NCBI RefSeq assembly: GCF_006575665.1
Contig: NZ_CP041253.1
Location: 997,501 to 1,061,500, forward strand
From: Echinicola soli
GTDB lineage: Bacteria > Bacteroidota > Bacteroidia > Cytophagales > Cyclobacteriaceae
DNA length: 64,000 nt
Reading direction: 5' to 3'
The notes under the pieces are model-generated. The model searched no databases. It was not told the origin of the DNA and saw only the letters and a list, made by a program, of their open reading frames with translations. The first letter of the stretch is position 1, and each line of letters opens with the position of its first letter. Both the position numbers and the translations under genes were made by a program. Shown one piece after another: positions 1 to 8,400 of the stretch.

Positions 1-404
1 CCTTTCGTGGAGATCGGCTCCTTTACAACCTGAACTAATATTTGATTATTTTTAGAAAGGACTTGGGAAATCTTTCCCAGCTTTTCTATCTCAGGTTCTA
101 GTTTAAACCCTTTAAGTGTAGGTTGCTCTGTGTGATTGTTCCTGATCTGTTTGATATACTTGATCAGGCTCTTCACCTTCGGCCCCAAGTCCTGGTAATG
201 CAAAAAAGCATCCTTTTCGTATCCGACATCAATGAATCCTGCATTCAGGCCATTGACGATCTTTCGGACCGTTCCCAGGTACATGTCCCCCACTTTAAAC
301 TGGTTGTTCTCTTCATCGGAATGAAGCTCTACCAGTCCTTTATTTTTCAAAAGGGCTATGCGACTACCGTTTTGAGCAGAATCAATTACTAATTCCGTAC
401 TCAA
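1..404 (-). CDS. rng: Ribonuclease E/G family protein, N-terminal part (3' end outside window)
   Basis: The minus strand from a TTG at 404 reads without a stop to the window edge, giving about 134 residues. It opens with LSTELVIDSAQNGSRIALLK and continues into an S1-like RNA-binding segment (VGDMYLGTVRKIVNGLNAGF, about residues 37-60). This is the usual start of RNase E/G proteins, endonucleases that cut single-stranded RNA in rRNA maturation and mRNA decay in the cytoplasm. The catalytic DNase I-like and zinc-link parts lie beyond base 1. No ATG exists near the start, and a clear AAGGAG at 412-417 sits 7 nt upstream of the TTG, which fixes the start. It lies downstream of an mS38-like gene with a terminator between them. 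From memory, a gene of this family is a common neighbour of HU, mutY, ssb and gldE in Bacteroidota. Family assignment is firm; G versus E subtype cannot be decided from this part. Confidence 0.88.
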   Translation of the reverse strand, partial: MSTELVIDSAQNGSRIALLKNKGLVELHSDEENNQFKVGDMYLGTVRKIVNGLNAGFIDVGYEKDAFLHYQDLGPKVKSLIKYIKQIRNNHTEQPTLKGFKLEPEIEKLGKISQVLSKNNQILVQVVKEPISTK

Positions 405-411
405 ATCGTGT

Positions 412-417
412 CTCCTT
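412..417 (-). promoter_or_regulatory. Shine-Dalgarno sequence of the RNase E/G gene
   Basis: On the minus strand AAGGAG lies 7 nt before the TTG start at 404. Strong Shine-Dalgarno sites are rare in Bacteroidota, whose ribosomes hide the anti-SD, so this site is unusual and decides the start of a gene without an ATG. Confidence 0.6.
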
Positions 418-451
418 TCTTATGTTAATGAACGTTTTTGTGTAAAAACTC

Positions 452-479
452 AAAAAGAAGAAGTGTATTACTTCTTCTT
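452..479 (-). terminator. Rho-independent terminator overlapping the end of the mS38-like gene
   Basis: Perfect 10-bp arms AAGAAGAAGT and ACTTCTTCTT around a 5-nt loop, followed on the minus strand by TTT. The 5' arm includes the last lysine codons of the upstream small gene, so coding and terminator share sequence. It would separate that gene from the RNase gene. Confidence 0.6.
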
Positions 480-557
480 ATGTCTGTTTTTTCTCAGTCT
501 TTTCTTACGCTTGTGCGTAGAGATCTTATGTCTTTTTCTTTTTTTACCGCAAGGCAT
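468..557 (-). CDS. mS38/AURKAIP1/COX24-like small basic ribosomal protein, 29 aa
   Basis: An ATG at 557 opens a 29-codon ORF that begins MPCGKKRKRHK and ends in RHKKK; more than half of its residues are Lys or Arg. The pattern (K/R)RKRHK..THKRKKRLRK matches the very short Bacteroidota proteins that carry the AURKAIP1/COX24 domain, related to mitochondrial small-subunit protein mS38. It is therefore expected to be a structural peptide bound to 16S rRNA. It is far shorter than usual gene-calling limits. It sits between a TPR protein gene and the RNase E/G gene, and its last codons form one arm of a terminator. The family is recognised from sequence memory; presence in the ribosome is inference. 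Confidence 0.8.
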   Translation of the reverse strand: MPCGKKRKRHKISTHKRKKRLRKNRHKKK

Positions 558-586
558 AATCTTATGGATTTAAGTTTAACAATTTT

Positions 587-1405
587 TTATAGTTGTCCCA
601 GATAGTTGTCGACACTGGAGAGGATCATAGGATCTTCGGTCATGTCTTTCACCTTCTGAAACTGATTTTTTGCTTTTTTCTTTTGCTTCGATTCAAAGTA
701 GCTTACTCCTAGGTAAAACTGCCCTTGAACATTCTCAGGATAATAACCCACCAAGGTCTCAAAACGTTCCACCGCCCGCTTGTATTGGCCTGACTGCATG
801 GAGAGTATCCCCATATTGTACAAGGCTTCTTGATTTTCCGGATCCTCTTCTAGCACCTCACGGATCATCATGATCCCCTGCATGGGGTTAGAAGAAGACA
901 CATAGGTCATGGCCACCTTGGTCTTCAGGTCAAGCCGGTCAGGATTTGCTTCCAAGACCTGGTTCAGGTAAGCTCTGGTCTTTTCGGCCAGCATGCTCAT
1001 TTTTTCCTGATCCATTGCGAAACCGTATGCTTCGTAATATGCATTACCTGCTTTTTCTTTTAATTCCATATCCGAAAACTGATCAGCCCCTTTGCCCAAA
1101 TAGTAAGCAGCACTGTCATACATACCGGCTTTCTGGTAAAAAGCAGCCAATGAATCTGCAAAGATAGTAAAATTTTCTTTACTTTCAGCGTTTTCCAAAT
1201 TGGCTATCAGACCACTAACGGTTCCACGCTCCGTTTCAGGAATCTGGACATCGTGTGCCTGCACCACAGAATCAGATGCCGCAACATCCTCCTGACCGAT
1301 GTTTTCATTGTTTTCTTCGTTGTCAACCACCACACGTGGCAGGGAATATAATACCCCCACAACGACAATGACCACAACGACCAGGATGATTTGCGTCTTT
1401 TTCAT
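587..1405 (-). CDS. TPR-repeat protein with N-terminal membrane anchor
   Basis: A 272-residue protein starts MKKTQIILVVVVIVVVGVLY, a single membrane anchor or uncleaved signal at about residues 5-22, followed by an acidic low-complexity stretch (about 28-45). The C-terminal half is helical with tetratricopeptide repeats: NQEALYNMGILSMQSGQYKR (about 192-211) and NVQGQFYLGVSYFESKQKKK (about 226-245) match the TPR pattern. Such proteins scaffold partners in the periplasm or at the membrane. It lies 21 nt downstream of the HU gene on the same strand, so the two are probably co-transcribed. From memory this pairing of a TPR protein with HU beside the RNase E/G gene recurs in related genomes. The specific function is not known. 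Confidence 0.8.
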   Translation of the reverse strand: MKKTQIILVVVVIVVVGVLYSLPRVVVDNEENNENIGQEDVAASDSVVQAHDVQIPETERGTVSGLIANLENAESKENFTIFADSLAAFYQKAGMYDSAAYYLGKGADQFSDMELKEKAGNAYYEAYGFAMDQEKMSMLAEKTRAYLNQVLEANPDRLDLKTKVAMTYVSSSNPMQGIMMIREVLEEDPENQEALYNMGILSMQSGQYKRAVERFETLVGYYPENVQGQFYLGVSYFESKQKKKAKNQFQKVKDMTEDPMILSSVDNYLGQL

Positions 1406-1426
1406 ACCGTCTTGTTCATCTCAGGA

Positions 1427-1735
1427 TTAATCCTGAAAAGCTACCTCTTTAACCTTTTTACTGTTTTTGATTTTGTCGATAAACACTTTGGAAGGCTTGA
1501 AAGCCGGCACATAATGCTCATCGATTACGATAGCAGTGTTTTTGCTGATGTTTCTGGCGATCTTCTTAGCTCTCTTCTTGTTGATGAAGCTACCGAATCC
1601 CCTCACATAAATATTCTCTCCCTCAGACATGGAATCTTTTACAACTTTGAAGAATGCCTCAATGGTTTGAGTTACATCGTCCTTCTGAATTCCTGTCTTG
1701 TCCGAAATCTTGGTAATTACCTCTGCTTTAGTCAC
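1427..1735 (-). CDS. HU/IHF-family DNA-binding protein
   Basis: A 102-residue protein starting MTKAEVITKISDKTGIQK, the usual two-helix N terminus of HU/IHF proteins. The beta-arm region VRGFGSF (about 45-51) and the following basic segment (RAKKIARNISKNTAIVI) are classic, though the arm-tip proline region is modified and the tail ends in the nonstandard KKVKEVAFQD. HU dimers bend and wrap DNA in the nucleoid. It is transcribed away from mutY, with about 120 bp between starts that hold a candidate promoter, and is followed by the TPR gene. The same neighbourhood (HU-like gene called himA, mutY, ssb, gldE) is described in Flavobacterium. HU versus IHF-like subtype is not settled. Confidence 0.93.
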   Translation of the reverse strand: MTKAEVITKISDKTGIQKDDVTQTIEAFFKVVKDSMSEGENIYVRGFGSFINKKRAKKIARNISKNTAIVIDEHYVPAFKPSKVFIDKIKNSKKVKEVAFQD

Positions 1736-1799
1736 TGTATTTAAATTTTAATTTGATTAAATTGCTTAACAATCTATTAACCAACTAATTTTGGGATTG

Positions 1800-1807
1800 C
1801 AAATTTA
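1800..1807 (-). promoter_or_regulatory. Candidate promoter (-7 element) of the HU gene
   Basis: On the minus strand TAAATTTG matches the Bacteroidota -7 consensus TAnnTTTG. A TTTG lies 23 nt further upstream as a possible -33 element. It is located 64 nt before the HU start. Confidence 0.45.
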
Positions 1808-1854
1808 AATGATGGTTTTCAATATAAAAACAAATTGACGAAAATTAGCGTCTT

Positions 1855-2967
1855 TTGTTCAACGAAAACTTAATTCTTAAAATTCCAAAAGTTTTGACTT
1901 TCAGCCATTTTCCCCATAAGCTACTGCATTGGTACCCCCAAAATAAAAGGGATCTGCCTTGGAGAAACACCCAAAATCCATACATCATTTGGTTATCAGA
2001 AATAATCTTACAGCAAACCCGTGTCGCTCAAGGACTCCCTTACTTTGAAGAATTTGTTAGGCACTACCCCACTGTGCAAGAACTGGCCAAAGCACCAGTA
2101 GAAGAGGTCCTCAGGCTTTGGCAGGGACTTGGGTACTATAGCCGAGCAAGGAACCTGCATCAGTGTGCGCGTCAAGTGAGTGAGGAATTTGACGGGAACT
2201 TTCCGGACAATTATAAGGCACTACTAAAGCTAAAGGGTGTCGGCCAGTACACCGCTGCTGCGATTGCCTCCTTTGCCTTTAAGGAAAAAGTGGCCGTGCT
2301 GGACGGCAACGTCTTCAGGGTACTCAGCCGCTATTTTGGCATAGATTCGGACATCAGCAGTCCGAAAGGCAAAAAGCAATTCCAGGAACTTGCCGATAAG
2401 CTAATCCCTTCCGGCCAGCCGGATGAATACAATCAAGCCATTATGGAGTTTGGCGCCCTCCAGTGCACACCCAAGAGGGCAGATTGCCTGCATTGCCCGC
2501 TGCGGGACAGCTGCTACGCCTATGCCAATGACCAAGTGGAAACCCTTCCCGTGAAGATCAAAAAGACGAAAGTTACTACCCGTGCCTTTTTGTACCATGA
2601 TATTGACTGTGGCAATAAAAAAATCGTAAAAACACGAGGCCCTAAGGACATTTGGCAAGGACTAACGGACTTTCCACTGGTGGAATTTGCCGACCCTGAA
2701 AAGATCGATCCCGAAAATTCAGATTTGTTTCAAGAGCTTCAGGCATTTAAGCCTCTCATCGATTATAAAAGTGAAAAGACCTATAAACATATACTGTCCC
2801 ATCAAAAAATTTTTTCAAACTTTGTCTCGTTAACAATAGCGTCCGAAAAGCTCCCTGAAGTAAAAAAATGGGCTGACACCAAGGGCTATCAATGCTGTGA
2901 TGCAGACCAGCTGGAGGCCTTGGGCAAACCACAACTGATCGTGCGCTATTTGAACGATAAAAAATAA
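1855..2967 (+). CDS. mutY: A/G-specific adenine glycosylase MutY
   Basis: MutY removes adenine mispaired with 8-oxoguanine in base-excision repair. The 370-residue protein shows the catalytic Glu (E49, in LSEIILQQTRVAQ), the helix-hairpin-helix LKGVGQYTAAAIASF (about 126-140) with catalytic Asp D150 in VAVLDGNVFRVL, and the 4Fe-4S cluster Cys204-X6-Cys211-X2-Cys214-X5-Cys220. The C-terminal part (about 230-370) corresponds to the NUDIX-like 8-oxoG recognition domain. No ATG is available: TTG at 1855 or TTG at 1894 are the possible starts. The second would begin nearer the conserved LLHWYPQNKRDLPWR and may be the true one. It is followed by ssb on the same strand after 114 bp. Confidence 0.95.
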   Translation: MFNENLILKIPKVLTFSHFPHKLLHWYPQNKRDLPWRNTQNPYIIWLSEIILQQTRVAQGLPYFEEFVRHYPTVQELAKAPVEEVLRLWQGLGYYSRARNLHQCARQVSEEFDGNFPDNYKALLKLKGVGQYTAAAIASFAFKEKVAVLDGNVFRVLSRYFGIDSDISSPKGKKQFQELADKLIPSGQPDEYNQAIMEFGALQCTPKRADCLHCPLRDSCYAYANDQVETLPVKIKKTKVTTRAFLYHDIDCGNKKIVKTRGPKDIWQGLTDFPLVEFADPEKIDPENSDLFQELQAFKPLIDYKSEKTYKHILSHQKIFSNFVSLTIASEKLPEVKKWADTKGYQCCDADQLEALGKPQLIVRYLNDKK

Positions 2968-3081
2968 TCCTTAATTTAGACTAAACGCTCTGATCGCTCC
3001 ATGGATTCTGGTCAATATTTAAAAGAACCCCTGGAGCAATCAACATCAAATAAATTTAAATACTGAATATTAACGCAAAAT

Positions 3082-3555
3082 ATGGCCGGTGTAAACAAAG
3101 TAATATTAGTTGGCAATTTGGGCAAAGACCCAGAAGTGAGACATTTGGAAAGTGGCAGTGTGGTGGCCAACGTAGCACTAGCGACAACAGAAGCCTACAA
3201 AGACAGAAACGGAAACCGAGTAGAAAATACCGAGTGGCATGACCTTGAAATGTGGGATGGCCAAGCCAAAGTGGCTGAGCAGTACCTCAAAAAAGGGAGC
3301 CAAATTTTCGTAGAAGGAAAAATCAAATCGGATACCTGGCAAGACGAACAGGGCAATAACCGTAAAAAAGTCCGGATCCGTGTGCTGAGCTTCACCATGC
3401 TGGGCTCCAGAAGCATGGACGGAGGGGCTCAAGGGGGAAGTTCCGGCAATACTGGACAAGCTCCCCAGTCCGCCCCTAGTAATGCGCAACCTGCTGCCTC
3501 CATGCCATCATCAGGAGGCAATACCGATGACGTAGAAGATGATCTACCATTCTAA
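3082..3555 (+). CDS. ssb: Single-stranded DNA-binding protein
   Basis: A 157-residue protein beginning MAGVNKVILVGNLGKDPEVR, the signature of the OB-fold of bacterial SSB (about residues 1-110). The segment YKDRNGNRVENTEWHDLEMW is the conserved beta-sheet core. A Gly/Ser/Gln-rich flexible linker (about 113-147) leads to the acidic tip DDLPF, which docks repair and replication partners. SSB coats single-stranded DNA during replication, recombination and repair. It sits between mutY and gldE in a mutY-ssb-gldE order that is conserved across Bacteroidota. The length is typical and nothing is missing. Confidence 0.97.
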   Translation: MAGVNKVILVGNLGKDPEVRHLESGSVVANVALATTEAYKDRNGNRVENTEWHDLEMWDGQAKVAEQYLKKGSQIFVEGKIKSDTWQDEQGNNRKKVRIRVLSFTMLGSRSMDGGAQGGSSGNTGQAPQSAPSNAQPAASMPSSGGNTDDVEDDLPF

Positions 3556-3590
3556 TACAGTCAGTATGAGATTTATAATGGATAAATCAT

Positions 3591-3598
3591 TATTTTTG
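3591..3598 (+). promoter_or_regulatory. Candidate promoter (-7 element) of gldE
   Basis: TATTTTTG matches TAnnTTTG and lies 23 nt before the gldE ATG. No good TTTG -33 element is seen (a TTTATAAT stretch lies upstream), so gldE may also be read through from ssb. Confidence 0.35.
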
Positions 3599-3621
3599 CC
3601 AATCAACATTTGAATCATTTA

Positions 3622-4971
3622 ATGGACGATCCATACCCGAGTATTTTATTGCTGGCTGAAATCAACCAGGTTTCGGCCGGCTATATCATTACCAACAGCC
3701 TTATTTTTCTTTTTCTGTTAATGGGGTCTGCCTTGGTCTCAGGATCAGAAGTGGCTTATTTTTCACTCTCACACGACGATCTCAATTTACTCAATACAGA
3801 ATCGGACGAGAAGTCAGCATTGGTTATTCACCTGATAGAAGCACCCCAGCGGCTCCTCAGCACCATATTGATCCTAAATAATATGATCAATATCGGCATT
3901 GTGACCTTGACGACTTTCTTTACGCTTACCCTCTTTGGGGCCAATGCCACCGGAATAGTAGTAGTCTTGATACAGACCATCGGGATCACCTTTGCCATCG
4001 TGTTCTTTGGCGAGATCGTACCAAAGGTGTACGCGAACAACGCCAGGGTTACCTTTAGTAAACTGATGGCCAAAACGCTGAATTTCTTCTCCATCATATT
4101 GGCTCCGCTTTCGTCGTTTTTGATGACCATCAGCAATGTCATCGAACGGAGGATCGAGCGCAAAGGCTATACGCTCTCTGTCAATGAGCTTCACCAAGCC
4201 TTGGAAATCACCTCTGAAAACACCACTGAAGGCGAAAAGGATATTTTCAAAGGCATCGTGAACTTTGGGACCTTATCTGTCAAGCAGGTAATGTGCTCCC
4301 GTATGGACATCACTGCAGTGGATGTAGAAATGGACTTTCACGAGCTCATGGACAAGATCAACAAAAGCGGCTACTCCCGTATCCCCGTGTACCGCGAAAC
4401 CATTGACAATATCGAAGGTATTCTCTATATCAAAGACCTCCTGACCCACATCGAAAAAGACGAGGATTTTCAGTGGCAGACCTTGCCCCGCAAAGGGTTC
4501 TTCGTGCCTGAAAACAAAAAAGTGGATGCCCTGCTCAAGGACTTCCAGAACAAACGGGTGCACATGGCCATCGTCGTGGACGAGTATGGTGGCACTTCTG
4601 GCCTCGTGACACTGGAAGACCTGATCGAAGAAATCATCGGCGAGATCAACGATGAATTTGACGATGAAGACGATATGTTTTATAAGCAAATTGACGACAG
4701 CACTTATGTCTTTGAAGGGAAAGTGTCGCTTAATGATTTTTGCAAAAAACTGGAGCTGGATGCTCAGGTATTTGACGAGGTAAAGGGAGACAGTGAATCA
4801 CTTGGAGGCCTGCTGCTGGAGCTGAACACCAAATTCCCCAACACAGGCACGAAGATCCAGTTCGAGCACTTCACCTTTACCATCATGGCCGTGGATGCCA
4901 GAAGGATCAAAAAGGTGAAAGTACATTTAGAACGTCAAGAAGCCAAAGGGGCAGCCCATAATGAGGATTAA
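3622..4971 (+). CDS. gldE: Gliding-motility-associated protein GldE (CNNM/CBS/CorC transporter-like)
   Basis: A 449-residue inner-membrane protein from ATG 3622 (a TTG four codons upstream is less likely). It has an N-terminal CNNM/DUF21 domain with about four membrane helices (residues 15-180; GSALVSGSEVAYFSLS is typical). A CBS pair follows (about 205-330; SRIPVYRETIDNIEGILYIKDLL, MAIVVDEYGGTSGLVTLEDL), then a CorC/HlyC C-terminal domain (about 350-440). This is the hemolysin-C/CorC family. The position directly after ssb marks it as GldE, which in Flavobacterium belongs to the gliding/T9SS gene set. In that genus gldD follows at once, but here it does not: a gldD gene lies at 37.3-37.9 kb instead. 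Whether it transports an ion or acts in motility cannot be read from sequence. Confidence 0.85.
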   Translation: MDDPYPSILLLAEINQVSAGYIITNSLIFLFLLMGSALVSGSEVAYFSLSHDDLNLLNTESDEKSALVIHLIEAPQRLLSTILILNNMINIGIVTLTTFFTLTLFGANATGIVVVLIQTIGITFAIVFFGEIVPKVYANNARVTFSKLMAKTLNFFSIILAPLSSFLMTISNVIERRIERKGYTLSVNELHQALEITSENTTEGEKDIFKGIVNFGTLSVKQVMCSRMDITAVDVEMDFHELMDKINKSGYSRIPVYRETIDNIEGILYIKDLLTHIEKDEDFQWQTLPRKGFFVPENKKVDALLKDFQNKRVHMAIVVDEYGGTSGLVTLEDLIEEIIGEINDEFDDEDDMFYKQIDDSTYVFEGKVSLNDFCKKLELDAQVFDEVKGDSESLGGLLLELNTKFPNTGTKIQFEHFTFTIMAVDARRIKKVKVHLERQEAKGAAHNED

Positions 4972-5456
4972 TTAAATCACAGATAGCTTACAACCTTGAT
5001 TTTGTGCTAATTTTGAATTTTTCTAAATAGTGTATAAACAGTTAAACCCCTGTATCTTTACCCCGTCAATCCGGTGTTATTCAATACAATTAGGTTTTTT
5101 TTACATTTTTAGCAATAATTTCTTTGCAGTGTGTCAGAACCGGAAATTTTAAAAAAAATTCAATTTTTATCAAAAAATCTTAAACTTCAATTTTATGAAC
5201 CTTTTTTCGAAGTTTTTACATTTTTTTCAATAAAACGAGCGTAAAAAAAAGCCTATTTCAACAATTTTAGCATAAAATTACAAATACTGGACACGTATCA
5301 CTTCCATATTTACATTTTAATAATTGTAAAAATCAAGGGGCAACTTGGTTATTAATGCATTTTTTTCGTTCTTTTGTTGCCGAGATTTTAAAAAAAGAAA
5401 AATTCTTTGTAATTTATTCAATCGAATTTACAAACCTATATTAAATAACACTAACT
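4972..5456 (+). other. AT-rich gene-free leader before gltB
   Basis: 485 bp without a credible ORF, very A+T-rich with long A and T runs. No hairpin terminator follows gldE and no known riboswitch fold was recognised. It probably holds the gltB promoter and a long 5' leader, but no clean TTTG/TAnnTTTG pair could be picked. Confidence 0.5.
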
Positions 5457-8400
5457 ATGAATGAAGGATTATACCGTTCACAGTTTGAGCATGACGCCTG
5501 TGGGATTGGCGCCGTGATCAATGTGAAGGGCGTGAAAAGCCATGAGACGATCAGCGATGCGCTATTTATGCTGAGCAATATGGAGCACAGAGGAGGAAGA
5601 GGCAGCGATCCTAAGACCGGTGATGGAGCAGGCATTTTGATTCAAGTACCCCACGATTTTCTGAAGATAGTAACCCATCGTGCTGGCTTTGAGCTGCCTG
5701 AAGAAGGAAGCTATGGCATAGGCATGACATTTTTTCCCAAAAACAAACAGCTACATAAAAAATCAAAAACGTTGCTCAACAAAATCCTGGAGGAAATGGA
5801 TTTTGAGCTTATCGGCTATAGAACAGTGCCTGTGGACGAAACCGTGCCGGGTTCTGGTGCACTGGAGGTAATGCCTAATATCGAGCAGCTATTTGTAAAA
5901 CACAAGGAAGGGCTCGTAGGAGCTGCACTGGAGCGTAAGCTATATGTCCTGAGAAACTACGCTTCCGAGGCCATCAATTCCAGTATCCCAGGAGTAAACA
6001 GGTCTTTTTATTTTGCCAGTTTCAGTTCAAGAACCCTTATCTATAAGGGCCAACTTAAAACGGATCAGGTATTGGCATTTTATAAGGATCTCCAAAACAA
6101 CAAAATCACCTCTGCCCTGGCACTGGTACACTCCAGGTTCTCCACCAATACTTTCCCTAACTGGAGACTGGCACAGCCATTCAGGTACCTTTCCCACAAT
6201 GGCGAGATCAATACCATCCGTGGTAACCTGAACAAAATGCGTTCTAAGGAGTACCTTATGAAATCTTCATTGTTTACAGATGAAGAACTGGATAAGCTGA
6301 TGCCAGTGACCAATTCCACCTATTCGGATTCAGCTAACTTGGATGCGATGGTCGAATTGCTTACCCTCAATGGTCGGTCATTGCCACATGTTATGATGAT
6401 GCTGGTACCGGAGGCTTGGCAGGACAATAAGGGTATGAACAAGGCCAAGAAAGCTTTCTATAAGTTCCACGCAGCCCTTATGGAGCCATGGGATGGCCCT
6501 GCTGCCTTGCTCTTTACCGATGGCAAGTCACTGGGTGCGACTCTTGACCGAAACGGCCTGAGACCATTGCGTTACTTCACCACAAGTGATGACCGCTTGA
6601 TACTTTCTTCCGAAGCAGGAGCTTTGCCAATTCGCGAAGCTACCGTAACCGAAAAAGGACGCATCAGTCCGGGCAGAATGATCCTTGCCGACCTCGAAAA
6701 AGGCAAAGTGATGTTTGACGAAGAGGTGAAAGCTGAAGTTTGTGAAAACAAGCCTTATGATGCCTGGGTAAGAAAAGAGCGATTAAAGCTGAGGCTTATG
6801 CCTACACCCAAAAAGCTTTCTCAGCCTTACAATACACAAAATATCAAGCAGCGACAGTCTGTATTTGGGTTTACTACCGAGGACGTAAACACGATCCTTG
6901 CGCCAATGGGCGATACCGCTTATGAGCCACTGGGATCCATGGGAGCAGATACTCCTCCTGCAGTCCTTTCCAAGCAGAGTCAACATATTTCGAATTACTT
7001 TAAGCAGCTATTTGCGCAGGTAAGTAACCCGCCAATCGATCCGATAAGGGAACGACTGGTAATGTCACTCTTTACCAGACTGGGAGAGAGTTATAATATC
7101 CTGGAAGAAAGCTCGCTTCATACACGTCAGATCCACATTTCTCAGCCCGTATTGCTGAATGAGGATTTGGAAAAAATCAAACACTTAGAGAGCAAAGGCT
7201 ACCGTGCCAAGACACTCTATGCCCACTTCGTGGCCGACCACAAGCCGGGCAGAATGCTCGAAGCACTGAACAAGCTTTGCCAAGATGCCGTAGATGCCAT
7301 CAACGATGACTATAACATCCTGATCATCTCTGATAGAAATACCTATGAGGGCATTGCTCCCATACCTTCCTTATTGGCCATTGGCGCTGTCCACCACCAC
7401 TTGGTGAATACCAAAATGAGGACCAAGGCCGGACTGGTAGTCGAAGCAGGGGATATCAAAGAAACCCACCACTTCGCCACGGTGATCGGATATGGTGCGA
7501 GTGCCATCAACCCTTACTTGGCATTGGAAACATTGGTACACCTCAATGAGACCGAGCAGCTTTCCAAAGTTTATGAACAGCAAGAACTCTTCGAAAACTA
7601 TCAAACAGCTATTGGTAAAGGCCTGCTAAAAGTACTCTCCAAAATGGGGATCAGTACGCTGCAATCTTACCAAAGTGCTCAGATCTTCGAAGCAGTAGGT
7701 TTAGGGCCAGAAGTAATCGAAAGATGCTTTAAAGGAACCATCAGCCGTATCAGCGGGATTTCTTTTGACGAATTGGCCGAGGAGGTCCTTACCCGTCATA
7801 ATGCTGCCTATGGCTATGAAGGGCCAAGGCTGGAGACCGGTGGTATCTATCAATGGAAAAGGAGAGGCGAAAAGCACCTTTTCAATCCGGAAACCATCCA
7901 CTTGCTGCAGAAATCCACTGCAAACAACGATTACGGACTATATAAGAAGTTTGCTGAAAAAATAAACAACCAAACCAAAGATGCCCTGACAATCAGGGGA
8001 CTGTTTGAGTTTAAGAAAAGAATCTCTATCCCAATCGAGGAAGTAGAACCAGCAGAAATGATCATGAAGCGATTTGCCACTGGTGCGATGTCGTTTGGTT
8101 CGATTTCCCACGAAGCCCACTCTACCTTGGCCATCGCCATGAACAGAATCGGCGGCAAGTCCAACAGTGGTGAAGGTGGAGAGGATGAAATACGCTTTGA
8201 AGTAAAAGAAAATGGTGATTGGGAAAGATCTGCGATCAAGCAGGTGGCTTCAGGTAGATTTGGAGTGACCAGTAACTACCTGACCAACGCCGAAGAGCTA
8301 CAGATCAAAATGGCCCAAGGAGCCAAGCCTGGTGAGGGTGGACAGCTTCCCGGCCACAAAGTGGACGACTGGATCGGTCGTGTAAGACACTCCACTCCGG

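Noticed and set aside
1391..1744. Plus-strand ORF opposite the HU gene
   Set aside because: It is an antisense shadow of the HU gene, with no family match and an unlikely composition.
7931..8239. Minus-strand ORFs inside gltB
   Set aside because: All lie antisense to a full-length, motif-complete gltB; composition is Ser/Pro-rich as expected for a shadow frame.
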